64,000 nucleotides of DNA, taken from positions 124,001 to 188,000 of the forward strand of contig JANQLU010000008.1 in assembly GCA_028280445.1 (NCBI GenBank), written 5' to 3'. This document shows, one piece after another, positions 54,215-62,925 of this stretch. Position 1 is the stretch's first letter; the number at the start of each line of letters is the position of its first letter. Source of the stretch: Pirellulaceae bacterium. GTDB taxonomy: Bacteria; Planctomycetota; Planctomycetia; Pirellulales; Pirellulaceae. The position numbers and the translations under genes were made by a program. A model generated the notes under the pieces. The model was not told where the DNA came from. It did no database searches and saw nothing but the letters and a program-made list of their open reading frames with translations.

Positions 54215-54241
54215 GAGAGGTTGTAGGTGAGAGGTTGTAGG
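54215..54241 (+). repeat. 14-bp tandem repeat
   Basis: GAGAGGTTGTAGG occurs at 54215-54227 and 54229-54241, directly after the HEAT gene stop. The purine-rich tract leads into the GTG start at 54250 and may carry its ribosome binding site. Confidence 0.6.
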
Positions 54242-54249
54242 GGGTAGCT

Positions 54250-55773
54250 GTGTGGCGCTGTTGTTGGTTGTTGTGTGTGTGTTGTGTTTCTGGTGGTTCG
54301 GTGCAGGATGCGGCAGATCAGCAGGAATTGGAGTCCCGCCGATCTGTTGAGGCGGCAATCAAGGTCGCGGATATTGGAACGCGGCGTGAATTGTTCGTTG
54401 ATCGATTTTTGATTCATTCACTCAAGAATGCACGTCTGCGTTTACACTCCCCTCAATCCGCTGAAACGGCGGTGCGATTTGACAAGCCTTGGGAGGGTGC
54501 GTTTTCAGGTTATGCCACGGTACTGCAAGCGAAAGACAAATATCATTTGTACTATCGCGGTTTGCCCAAGGCTGGACGCGATGGAACGAATACCGAAGTG
54601 ACTTGCGTCGCAACCAGTGACGACGGTATCAAATGGACCAAACCCAAACTTGGGATTTATCGTGTTCATGGTTCGACTGACAACAATGTCGTGTTGATGA
54701 ACCAGGCACCGGCGTTACACAATTTCGCCCCTTTCTACGACGCGAATCCCAAAGCGCCGGCGAACCAGCGTTTCAAGGCACTTGGTGGAAACGACAAAGG
54801 CCTGATTGCTTTTGTTTCCAAAGATGGTTTCCACTGGAAACGTTTGCAGCAAGAACCGGTGTTCAAAAAAGGTATTTTTGATTCGCAAAACGTTTCATTC
54901 TGGTCACCTGTCGAAAAACAATACGTTTGCTATTTTCGAACTTGGACAGGCCGTGGCTATCGAGGTTTTCGAACCATCAGTCGAACCACATCAAAAGATT
55001 TTATTAATTGGACGGATCCGGTTGCGATGCAATACGACGGGAAAAACGCAGAGCATCTGTACACCAATCAAACATCTCCCTATTATCGTTCGCCGCATTT
55101 ATATATCGGATTGGCCGCGCGATTTATGCCGGGGCGAAAGGTGATTTCGTCGGACGACATAAAAAAAGTCGGCGTTGATCGACGTTATGCCGGAGATTGT
55201 AGCGACACCGTTTTAATTTCGACGCGGGGCGGAAAACATTATGATCGAACGTTTCGAGAATCTTTTTTGAGACCAGGCCTCGGTGCACAAAACTGGGTTT
55301 CACGTTCCAACTATGCGGCGTGCGGAATTGTGCCGACGGGTGACAACGAGATTTCAGTTTATCTGTCTCGCAACTACGGACAGCCGTCGGCTTATTTGCA
55401 GCGTTATAAAATGCGAGTCGATGGATTTGCGTCCGTTGCCGCGGGCTTTCGTGGCGGTACGATGACGACCAAACCGCTGTCGTTTGGCACGCGACAAGAC
55501 GACAAACAAAAGCGCATCGAGAAACTGGTTCTGTCGCTAAACGTGTCGACCAGTGCAGCAGGATCCGTTTTTGTTGAAATTCTGGATGCAGGTGGAAAGC
55601 CTATCGCAGGTCTAACGAAAGACGACTGTGATGTCATCATTGGCGATCGGATAAACTACATTGTGAGCTGGAAGGGCAATTCAAATATTATTTCGCACTC
55701 AGGTAAGCCTGTGCGTTTGAAATTTTACTTGAAAGACGCCGATTTGTATTCGATCCAGTTCCAACCAAAATGA
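54250..55773 (+). CDS. secreted glycosidase-fold (GH43/GH32-like) beta-propeller protein
   Basis: 507 residues from a GTG start. A short Cys-rich hydrophobic N-terminus (MWRCCWLLCVCCVSGGS) may be an export signal. The first motif RRELFVDRFLIHSLKNARLR and repeating blade phrases (DKYHLYYRGLPKAG, VTCVATSDDGIKWTKPKLG, FVSKDGFHWKR, TSKDFINWTDP) are typical of planctomycete proteins with a five-bladed glycosidase-like propeller. Carboxylates of a GH43/GH32 active site cannot be assigned by eye, so activity is uncertain. It lies 35 nt after the HEAT gene and converges on the PHP gene. Confidence 0.75.
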   Translation: MWRCCWLLCVCCVSGGSVQDAADQQELESRRSVEAAIKVADIGTRRELFVDRFLIHSLKNARLRLHSPQSAETAVRFDKPWEGAFSGYATVLQAKDKYHLYYRGLPKAGRDGTNTEVTCVATSDDGIKWTKPKLGIYRVHGSTDNNVVLMNQAPALHNFAPFYDANPKAPANQRFKALGGNDKGLIAFVSKDGFHWKRLQQEPVFKKGIFDSQNVSFWSPVEKQYVCYFRTWTGRGYRGFRTISRTTSKDFINWTDPVAMQYDGKNAEHLYTNQTSPYYRSPHLYIGLAARFMPGRKVISSDDIKKVGVDRRYAGDCSDTVLISTRGGKHYDRTFRESFLRPGLGAQNWVSRSNYAACGIVPTGDNEISVYLSRNYGQPSAYLQRYKMRVDGFASVAAGFRGGTMTTKPLSFGTRQDDKQKRIEKLVLSLNVSTSAAGSVFVEILDAGGKPIAGLTKDDCDVIIGDRINYIVSWKGNSNIISHSGKPVRLKFYLKDADLYSIQFQPK

Positions 55774-55792
55774 ACCTGCCCTCAGATTCGAA

Positions 55793-57067
55793 CTACTTCA
55801 AAAATACGGGTTGAACCCAGGCTTGTTCGGTTTGATTTTTGAACGACGGGTTGGGGTGTTTCTTGGAGCTGGTAATCGTTGCGCGAACGTAAAGCTCTTT
55901 GCCGGTCAACTGATATTGAACTTTGGTGCCAGATTGAGTTGCAAACACTTTGCCGATGTCTTTGGAATACATCCTGGTCGTGCGGATCGTTTTCCCGTTA
56001 TTGTTGAGACGTGGTCTTGAAGATTTGTCGTAGTCTTTGGCTGTACCGATGAATTCAGTTTTGTACTCGACTCCCTTTTCAGACTTGATTTCGATCGTCA
56101 ACGTTTTCGATTTGGGGTCGAACGAAAAATTTTCAAGTTCAACGCCGCTTGAGCAGTAGAAATCACCCGCATTGATGGCTCGCAAAATCGCTTTGGATTT
56201 CAGTTGTTTGCTGCGCACCATGATCCAGCCGCGGCCCGGTTGCGAACCAGGTTTGCCGTGATAATTGTGGCAATCGTCGGTGGCGATTCCCAGCAGGGGC
56301 GGCGCATCGAGTTGTCCCATCCGAATGGTGTTGGCGATATCCCAGATCCGTTCAACCGACGGACGAATTTTGTCACCGAGATGATTGACGCCTGGGTGCC
56401 CATTGTAAACTTCAAAAAAACGTTCTTCCGTTACGGCGGCCAAGTCTTCGGCAGTAACTGCCCAGCCAAAATTGGGGTGGTTCAGGTGAACCAGGATTTC
56501 ACGACCTTCTTTTTTCGCCTGCTCTTTGGCGGCGCGCAAATTGCGAGTCATTGCTTCACGGATTGTCGAGCCGCCGGTAGGACGCAACAGTTTTTTTAAA
56601 TTGGTGGCGTTTAGATGCAGTGGTAGACCACCGACGCTGTCCGAAATTTCTTCGCCGGTCAGTAACATAAACGATTCTGTTTTATCAAATCGTTTTCGAC
56701 ATTCGGCAAACGTCTTCAATCGGATTTCCGTACCGCCAGATTTTCCTTCGCGTTTTTCCACCCATTTGTCTCCAAACGCTTTGACGTATTTGTCGAGCAC
56801 ATTTTTACCGCCACGTTTTTCGATGGTTTTCAGCGGCATCCATTTTTGTCCCACACTCATGATGTTGTGATCGGTCAGGGCCAGAAACTGGTAATCGTGG
56901 TTGACGTACCAACGAACAATCATGTCGGGAAAATCGTTCCCGTCACTCCACAGCGAATGCGTATGCAGATTGCCTTTGTACCAACGCGATTTGGACTCTT
57001 GCGCGTCGATGGTTGACAGAATCGAAATTGCGAAAACGAAACTTAGCAGACTCAATTGGAATTTCAT
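55793..57067 (-). CDS. exported PHP-domain metallohydrolase (CehA/McbA-like)
   Basis: 424 residues with a signal peptide ending near TIDAQ. PHP motifs: H35-T-H37 in YKGNLHTHSLWSDGND, D42, and D66-H67-N68 in FLALTDHNIM; a further His cluster occurs in VHLNHPNFGW and ATDDCHNYHG. These are the metal ligands of a PHP phosphoesterase or carbamate/ester hydrolase. The C-terminal 100 residues are beta-rich, probably a binding domain. Exported PHP proteins are common in planctomycetes; substrate unknown. Confidence 0.87.
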   Translation of the reverse strand: MKFQLSLLSFVFAISILSTIDAQESKSRWYKGNLHTHSLWSDGNDFPDMIVRWYVNHDYQFLALTDHNIMSVGQKWMPLKTIEKRGGKNVLDKYVKAFGDKWVEKREGKSGGTEIRLKTFAECRKRFDKTESFMLLTGEEISDSVGGLPLHLNATNLKKLLRPTGGSTIREAMTRNLRAAKEQAKKEGREILVHLNHPNFGWAVTAEDLAAVTEERFFEVYNGHPGVNHLGDKIRPSVERIWDIANTIRMGQLDAPPLLGIATDDCHNYHGKPGSQPGRGWIMVRSKQLKSKAILRAINAGDFYCSSGVELENFSFDPKSKTLTIEIKSEKGVEYKTEFIGTAKDYDKSSRPRLNNNGKTIRTTRMYSKDIGKVFATQSGTKVQYQLTGKELYVRATITSSKKHPNPSFKNQTEQAWVQPVFLK

Positions 57068-57161
57068 GGCGCCCTCGGGGTGAAACGTGAGCTGCCATTT
57101 TAACCGGAATTCGTTGTCAGGGTGAACGAATTGCGAATTCGGGAATTGGTAGACTAGGATT

Positions 57162-57231
57162 TGTGAGCGACAGGGCGCTAGCCGTCGGTCCGTTGCGCTG
57201 AAATACCGGCGGCTAGCGCCTTGCCGCTCAC
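57162..57231. repeat. GAGCGGCAAGGCG-type hairpin repeat, copy 4
   Basis: TGTGAGCGACAGGGCGCTAG on the left pairs with CTAGCGCCTTGCCGCTCA on the right; inner ACCGGCGG matches other copies. It lies in the 229-nt gap between the PHP gene start and the end of the next minus-strand gene. Confidence 0.75.
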
Positions 57232-57296
57232 TAGATTGCGCAATATTGGCGTGAAGGCGGTACTACGAACGATTCAATTAAGGTTCTAATGAACCG

Positions 57297-57830
57297 CTAA
57301 TTCAACAATATCGAGCCGGGGCCAAATTCGTCAGAGCCGTTTTCCCATTCGCGGCGCACTTCTCGGAGACCGTAAGCACATAACTCGAATTGATCGCTGA
57401 GACGCTCCAGAATTTCAGACTCGGCGATGGTTTCGTCCGACGTTTCAATATCGGCTGCGATGCGATACGACCGTTTGCCATGTGTGAGATAATCTGAAAA
57501 CTGAGTTTCCGACGGGTCCTGTTTTCGCAACGCTTCGGGATAGACTCCCGCCCAGAACAGTGTGAAATCGCCGATGTGGCGGTGAAGTTCACGGCGAGCA
57601 TCTCCCAATCGTTCGGCTGCTTCGGCGGCCATTTCCGTGACGGTCATCAGTGGGCGACCGGTGACAGAACGAATCCGGTGAACGACATCAGATCTCGTAA
57701 ATCGAACCAGAAGATCGCTGATGTAATCGATCAGTGGTGGATCTACAACGCCCAACTCGGATTGAAATGTGTTCTCCGCGATACCTGCGAAATAACGATG
57801 GATGGGCGATTGTGGGTAGTCAGCTTTCAT
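57297..57830 (-). CDS. conserved-looking protein of unknown function
   Basis: 177 residues, soluble, mostly helical, no signal peptide. Recognisable phrases are FWAGVYPEALRKQ, HRHIGDFTLFWAG and QFELCAYGLREVRREWE; the composition and codon use fit a real gene. Not assigned to a family here. It lies alone between trpA (145 nt away, same strand) and a hairpin repeat. A role cannot be inferred from its neighbours. Confidence 0.7.
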   Translation of the reverse strand: MKADYPQSPIHRYFAGIAENTFQSELGVVDPPLIDYISDLLVRFTRSDVVHRIRSVTGRPLMTVTEMAAEAAERLGDARRELHRHIGDFTLFWAGVYPEALRKQDPSETQFSDYLTHGKRSYRIAADIETSDETIAESEILERLSDQFELCAYGLREVRREWENGSDEFGPGSILLN

Positions 57831-57975
57831 GCAACTATCCTCCTCGCAAATTCGAACCTAATTTCGACTTTAAATAGGATGCCTCAAAGTCGTCAATAGA
57901 ATTTTACGTTCCAGTGATGTCAGAAAAGACGGATTTTACGGCCTACAAGGAATACGAAAGCAGAAAATTGCAAGC

Positions 57976-58773
57976 TTATAGGTTGTTTACCGCCGAAAGT
58001 ATCGATTCGGCGAATTTTGAAATCCCGTCGAAGTCTTCAGGACTTTTGGCTTTGGCAACTCTTTTAACAATTGCCGAGCCAACAATAAATCCGTCGACGG
58101 CCGAACCGATTGCCTGAATGTGTTGGGCGCTACTAATCCCGAACCCTAAACAGATGGGCAGATCGGTATATTCGCGCAGTTGCCCGATTTGATCGAGCGC
58201 TTGGCTCGGAGCGTCCGAACGTTCACCTGTGATTCCGGTGACCGAAACAAAATAAATAAAACCCGTTGTGTTGGCAGCAATTTTCCGAGCTCGTTCCAGC
58301 GGCGTTGTAGGAGTGATCAATTGGATCAATGAAAAATCGTGATCGCGGCAAATGGCGCTCAACTCTGCTGCTGATTCCAACGGACAATCAGGAACGATGG
58401 CTCCTGCAAAACCGGCCGCCTTGGCTGCTGAGACAAACTGCTCGAGGCCTTTGCGAAAGATGATCGAATAACTCATCATCGAAACGATTGGCATCGTCAG
58501 ATTGGCAGTTAGCGCAGGCAACTGGTCGAGCAGTGAATCGAGTTTGAAACCGGCATCGAGTGCGCGAACAAACGAAGCCTGTATGGTGGGCCCATCGGCG
58601 ATCGGATCGCTGTACGGAATGCCGACTTCACATAGATGGCAACCGATCGTATCAAACTGTTCGATAATTTTGAAAGTCGTGGCGACGTCCGGATCGCCTG
58701 CCGTGACAAATGGCATAAAAGCACGTTTGTCGTCAGCGCGAAGTTTTTTAAACAAATCGTCGACAGTGGACAT
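57976..58773 (-). CDS. trpA: tryptophan synthase alpha subunit
   Basis: 265 residues, normal length. Catalytic residues E49 (HLCEVGIPYSDP) and D60 (PIADGP) are in their standard positions. The phosphate-binding segment CLGFGISSAQHIQA and GFIVGSAIVKR are present. It cleaves indole-3-glycerol phosphate to indole, passed to TrpB. Its ATG shares one base with the trpB stop (TAATG), so the subunits are translationally coupled. No other trp genes are in the window. Confidence 0.96.
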   Translation of the reverse strand: MSTVDDLFKKLRADDKRAFMPFVTAGDPDVATTFKIIEQFDTIGCHLCEVGIPYSDPIADGPTIQASFVRALDAGFKLDSLLDQLPALTANLTMPIVSMMSYSIIFRKGLEQFVSAAKAAGFAGAIVPDCPLESAAELSAICRDHDFSLIQLITPTTPLERARKIAANTTGFIYFVSVTGITGERSDAPSQALDQIGQLREYTDLPICLGFGISSAQHIQAIGSAVDGFIVGSAIVKRVAKAKSPEDFDGISKFAESILSAVNNL

Positions 58774-60041
58774 TAATGCGAATTCCTTTTCATCTCATCA
58801 ATTAAACGGGCGACTTCGGCAGCGTCTTTATCTCCCCGCCCCGACAAGCAGACCAAGACAATGTCATCGGCTGATTTTTCAGCGGCAATTTTCATCGCAG
58901 CTGAAACGGCATGCGACGATTCCAGTGCCGGCAAAATACCTTCGGTTTCCGCAACAATTTGAAACGTGTCGAGCGCGGCGTGGTCGTCGCAGCTGACGTA
59001 ACGGACTCTTTGGGTATCTTTCCAAAAGGCATGCTCGGGGCCAACGCCCGGGTAATCCAGTCCCGCCGATGCACTGTGTACGGGCAAAGTCTGACCATCT
59101 TCGTCTTGTAACACATAGCTGAAGGAACCGTGCAACACGCCGGGTTCACCATATGACAGTGATGCAGCGTGGGCGCCAGCGGTATTGCCGAGGCCACCCG
59201 CTTCGACACCGACCAGTTCGACATCGGTGTGACCGACAAATGGGTAAAACATTCCTGCCGCATTGCTGCCGCCGCCGACGCAGGCGACAACGGTGTCTGG
59301 CAGGCGGCCAAAATCTGTTTGGGACTGCTCGATGGCTTCACGGCCAATCACGGATTGGAAATCGCGAACGATTTGGGGAAAAGGATGAGGGCCGACGACA
59401 GACCCGATGATGTAATGAGTGTCGGCAACCGAGGCCATCCAATCGCGCATCGCTTCGTTAATCGCGTCGCGGAGTGTTCGGGAACCTGTTTCAACGGGAC
59501 GAACTTCGGCGCCCATCAGTTTCATGTTACGAACGTTAGGTTGCTGTCGCCGCACATCTTCGGCGCCCATGTAAACCACGCATGGAATCCCAAAATGTGC
59601 ACAAGCCGTTGCTGTTGCAACACCGTGTTGGCCGGCTCCCGTTTCCGCAATAATCCGCGACTTTCCCATTCGCATGGTCAGCAGCGCTTGGCCGAGTGTG
59701 TTGTTGATCTTGTGCGCACCCGTATGATTGAGATCTTCACGCTTGAACCAGATTTGTGCTCCACCACACTTTTGCGACAATCGACGGGCGTAGTAAAGCG
59801 GCGATGGACGTCCGACAAAGCGCGTCAGCAGTTCATCAAGTTGTTGTTGAAACTGGGAATCATTGATTGCCTCGTGATAGGCAGATTCCAGTTGATGAAG
59901 TGCATCGACCAATGTTTCTGGGACATAGCAGCCGCCAAATTTTCCAAATCGGCCCGTTTCGTCCGGGACCGACACCATGTCAGTTGGTGAACCAGTTGAT
60001 GAATTCATAGTTTTGCGTTTCAAATAAAGTGTATTGTCCAT
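58773..60041 (-). CDS. trpB: tryptophan synthase beta subunit
   Basis: 422 residues from the ATG at 60041; an ATG at 60008 would give a protein closer to the usual 400. Beta-subunit marks: [15 protein letters not shown], the PLP lysine in [42 protein letters not shown] and the C-terminal LSGRGDKDA. It condenses indole with serine using PLP. First gene of trpBA, divergent from mutM with 45-78 nt between starts. Confidence 0.97.
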   Translation of the reverse strand: MDNTLYLKRKTMNSSTGSPTDMVSVPDETGRFGKFGGCYVPETLVDALHQLESAYHEAINDSQFQQQLDELLTRFVGRPSPLYYARRLSQKCGGAQIWFKREDLNHTGAHKINNTLGQALLTMRMGKSRIIAETGAGQHGVATATACAHFGIPCVVYMGAEDVRRQQPNVRNMKLMGAEVRPVETGSRTLRDAINEAMRDWMASVADTHYIIGSVVGPHPFPQIVRDFQSVIGREAIEQSQTDFGRLPDTVVACVGGGSNAAGMFYPFVGHTDVELVGVEAGGLGNTAGAHAASLSYGEPGVLHGSFSYVLQDEDGQTLPVHSASAGLDYPGVGPEHAFWKDTQRVRYVSCDDHAALDTFQIVAETEGILPALESSHAVSAAMKIAAEKSADDIVLVCLSGRGDKDAAEVARLIDEMKRNSH

Positions 60042-60086
60042 CGTAAATGTTGATCCAGCGATCGAGTAGGCCCTGTTTCCGTTGAA

Positions 60087-60926
60087 ATGCCCGAGTTACC
60101 CGAAGTAGAAACGATGCGGCGAGGCGTGTTGCCAATTATTGGCTCCCGGATCGTCGCTGCGCAACGCACGCCGTGCAAAAAACGACCCATCGAAATTCGT
60201 CCACGTATCGATCGGTTAAACCGGCGAGTCGTCGATCAAAAAATTGTCGCTGTTGATCGATTGGGAAAACGAGTTGTCATCGTCGTTGAAAACGGCGATC
60301 GGATATTGTTTGAGCCGCGGATGACTGGATTGGTTTTGATCGAATCTCCTCCCAGCGAGGAACATTTGCGTTTTGAGTTGATTTTAAAATCTCGTCAGGT
60401 CGATCGATTATTGTTTTGGGATAGACGTGGTTTAGGAAAAATCTGTTGCCTGAACGAAGACGAATTTTTTCAACTCAAACATGGCGGGACGTTGGGGCCC
60501 GACGCGCTCGAAATTACCGCCGACCAGTTACGCGAGAATATGCGTTCGAGCAAGCAACCAATCAAAGTGGCGTTGTTGGATCAGAAAAAAGTTCTCGGGG
60601 TGGGTAATTTGTATGCCAGTGAGATTTTGCACTTGTGTGGGATCGATCCCCGTGCGCGTTGCGATCGATTAATTCGCCGCCAATGGGATTCGATTCACGA
60701 TCAGATGATTCGCGTGCTTCGGGAAGCGATCAAGTACGAAGGTTCGACGTTGTCCGACGGAACGTATCGCAACGCTCTGAACGACCCTGGCGAATATCAA
60801 AACCACCATCGTGTTTATGATCGCGAATCTGACGATTGTCCAAGTTGCGGCAACGGAAAAATTGTCCGAATCGTCCAAGCCCAACGCTCAACATTTTTCT
60901 GTCCGAAATGTCAGAAAAAACGGTAG
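60087..60926 (+). CDS. mutM: formamidopyrimidine-DNA glycosylase
   Basis: 279 residues. The start [16 protein letters not shown] gives the catalytic Pro2 and Glu3; the family phrase [14 protein letters not shown] contains the beta-lysine equivalent. [18 protein letters not shown] supplies the helix-two-turn-helix; the C-terminal zinc finger is C-P-S-C...C-P-K-C (FCPKCQKK). It excises oxidised purines such as 8-oxoguanine and nicks the strand. Divergent from trpBA. Confidence 0.96.
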   Translation: MPELPEVETMRRGVLPIIGSRIVAAQRTPCKKRPIEIRPRIDRLNRRVVDQKIVAVDRLGKRVVIVVENGDRILFEPRMTGLVLIESPPSEEHLRFELILKSRQVDRLLFWDRRGLGKICCLNEDEFFQLKHGGTLGPDALEITADQLRENMRSSKQPIKVALLDQKKVLGVGNLYASEILHLCGIDPRARCDRLIRRQWDSIHDQMIRVLREAIKYEGSTLSDGTYRNALNDPGEYQNHHRVYDRESDDCPSCGNGKIVRIVQAQRSTFFCPKCQKKR

Positions 60927-60958
60927 AGCCGGTTCCAACTTGTGGATGTCGAACGAGT

Positions 60959-62497
60959 CTACTTGTACTTGGCAGGTTTGCCATCTGCCGGAATGGAATT
61001 CTTGATAAATTCTCGGATGTCCTGATTAGCCTTTTCCAGGTCTTTGGCGCGAAGGTACATCATATGCCCGCTTCGGTACCCTTTGAAGCTGAGCCGATCT
61101 TTCATTTTGCCACTGGGGTCGAGGTGCCACATCGTGTACTTGGCATTGAAATAGGTCGTCGCACCATCATAGTATCCACTCTGAATCATCACCTTCAAAT
61201 AAGGATTCATGGCCATTGCCTGGCGCAGATTCTCTCCCGTCTTGTCGCCTTCACGATCCCAGGGGCGAACCGGACCAAACATGTTGTATTTAATATCTGT
61301 CTCGAATTTCAGTTCATTCTTGAAATAGGAATTGATGGCGGGCGTAAAGGAATGGAGCCAGGAAGCGATCTCGGAATTATAGTCGGGGCTCTCCCCAGCA
61401 TCTTTGCGATCGATTCCCTTGTAACGTGAATCCAGGCGACCAATCGTTCTGCCTTCTTCTCGCAACAGGTCCTTCCAGAAATAACGGGTCGGAACATCCA
61501 AATTGTGGTTGCGAACGGTTTTTTCGCTCAGCCCCGAAAAGCGTGCGAACTGCTTGATGGCATCCGCCTTTTCTTTGTCCTCGGCCCAGGCCCCTTTGGC
61601 CAACACGGGAAGCAACTCGTTGAGGGTATATTTTTCCGCTTTCGCCAGAACTTCGAGAAGATCTAAATCCTGCAGCTCCTTTGGCAACTTTTTGTGGTAC
61701 CAGGCAGCTGCTGCATAATACGGGAGTCGATTTGCAGCATTGACCGGTCCGTCTCGATCAATGCCAAGTCCCGTTGGGGATACGAGAATCACTCCATTGA
61801 GATACATCCATTGCCGGTTTTGCAGGGCATACGAAAGCCCGGAAACTCGAGTCGTACCGTAACTTTCACCAATCAAATACTTGGGCGATTTCCAACGATT
61901 GGCACGGGTCACAAACGTATTGATCCATTCCGCCAGGTACTTAATATCCTGGTTCACTCCGAAAAACTGCTTTCGGTCTACCTTGGGATCCACGATTCTT
62001 GAGTAACCCGTATTCACTGGATTGACGAACACAATGTCCGCCACGTCGAGGATTGAATGCGGATTGTCCCTCACGCCGTAAGGCTGTACAGGATAGCCCT
62101 CATCATCGATCTTGAGGATGCGTGGTCCGGTGTACGCCAAGTGCATCCAAACGGAAGCCGAGCCCGGTCCCCCATTGAAAGAAATCACCAGCGGTCTTCG
62201 CTCGCGATTTTGAACGTTTGATTTTTCGTAAAACGTGTAAAACAACGTTGCGACAGGATGTCCATCTTCGGCCCAAACGGGTTGAGTTCCGACCGTTGCG
62301 GTATAGGGAACAACCTTCCCCGCGATCGTGACTTTGTGTCGAGTCACTTTTTTGAATTCAATTTCGATTTTTCGAGAGAACTTGACTCGCGTCTTTGAAT
62401 GGTCGTCATCAGACTGCTTCAGTTTTTCCTGAGCCAAAACGGAAGTTACCAGGTTGATGGCGACGACAAAACAAACAAGCAGCATCCGAAAGTTCAT
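60959..62497 (-). CDS. serine carboxypeptidase-like (S10) secreted protein
   Basis: 512 residues from an ATG after AGAGGT. Signal peptide ends near SVLAQ. S10 features: ISFNGGPGSASVWMHL (oxyanion hole), nucleophile S212 in IGESYGTTRVSG, a probable Asp in GYYDGATTYF and His in GYRSGHMMYL. It removes C-terminal residues from peptides in the periplasm or outside. Monocistronic, divergent from the PQQ gene at the window end. Confidence 0.9.
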   Translation of the reverse strand: MNFRMLLVCFVVAINLVTSVLAQEKLKQSDDDHSKTRVKFSRKIEIEFKKVTRHKVTIAGKVVPYTATVGTQPVWAEDGHPVATLFYTFYEKSNVQNRERRPLVISFNGGPGSASVWMHLAYTGPRILKIDDEGYPVQPYGVRDNPHSILDVADIVFVNPVNTGYSRIVDPKVDRKQFFGVNQDIKYLAEWINTFVTRANRWKSPKYLIGESYGTTRVSGLSYALQNRQWMYLNGVILVSPTGLGIDRDGPVNAANRLPYYAAAAWYHKKLPKELQDLDLLEVLAKAEKYTLNELLPVLAKGAWAEDKEKADAIKQFARFSGLSEKTVRNHNLDVPTRYFWKDLLREEGRTIGRLDSRYKGIDRKDAGESPDYNSEIASWLHSFTPAINSYFKNELKFETDIKYNMFGPVRPWDREGDKTGENLRQAMAMNPYLKVMIQSGYYDGATTYFNAKYTMWHLDPSGKMKDRLSFKGYRSGHMMYLRAKDLEKANQDIREFIKNSIPADGKPAKYK

Positions 62498-62604
62498 GAC
62501 AACCTCTCAAAAATGTGATTCAGATTTCCACATTTTAGTTGAGCCAGACTGGTTTCACACTCATTTCAGCGAAAACAAATAGGTTCGACTTTCCAGGAGC
62601 GAAA

Positions 62605-62756
62605 TACGGTTGATTAAATGCTAAATGTGAGCGGCCTGCCGGTATTTGACGGTTCACCGGCGGCTAGTGCCTTGCCGCTCACAATTAATCAACACTACCT
62701 AGCGCCTTGCCGCTCAGTCCAGATTTCAGTTTTTCGATTTAGTCAACACTACCTTG
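62605..62756. repeat. MITE-like inverted-repeat element, copy 5 (compound)
   Basis: Core hairpin GTGAGCGGC (62627) to GCCGCTCAC (62682). Outer arms GGTTGATTAA near 62608 and TTAATCAACACTACC (62685-62699) pair with each other. The right arm is then repeated: AGCGCCTTGCCGCTCA at 62701 and TCAACACTACCT ending near 62755. That second half is similar to the reverse complement of the left arm of the element at 14411. It lies in the 428-nt gap 62498-62925, in which no gene was recognised. Confidence 0.7.
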
Positions 62757-62925
62757 CCTACCCTGAGAGCCAAATAGACTGACTCGAAATGAACGGAATC
62801 TCACATTGGAAACCGAATTGAAAGAAGATTCTGTGTTGAGGCTCCGTAGTCGAGAGGCGCGGATTCAAATTGTGCTAAAATCATGGCCGCCCTACTTATA
62901 AGATACACTTTTGAAGAGACTCAAT

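Noticed and set aside
59169..59990. 273-residue plus-strand frame
   Set aside because: Antisense to trpB, which has full catalytic motifs.
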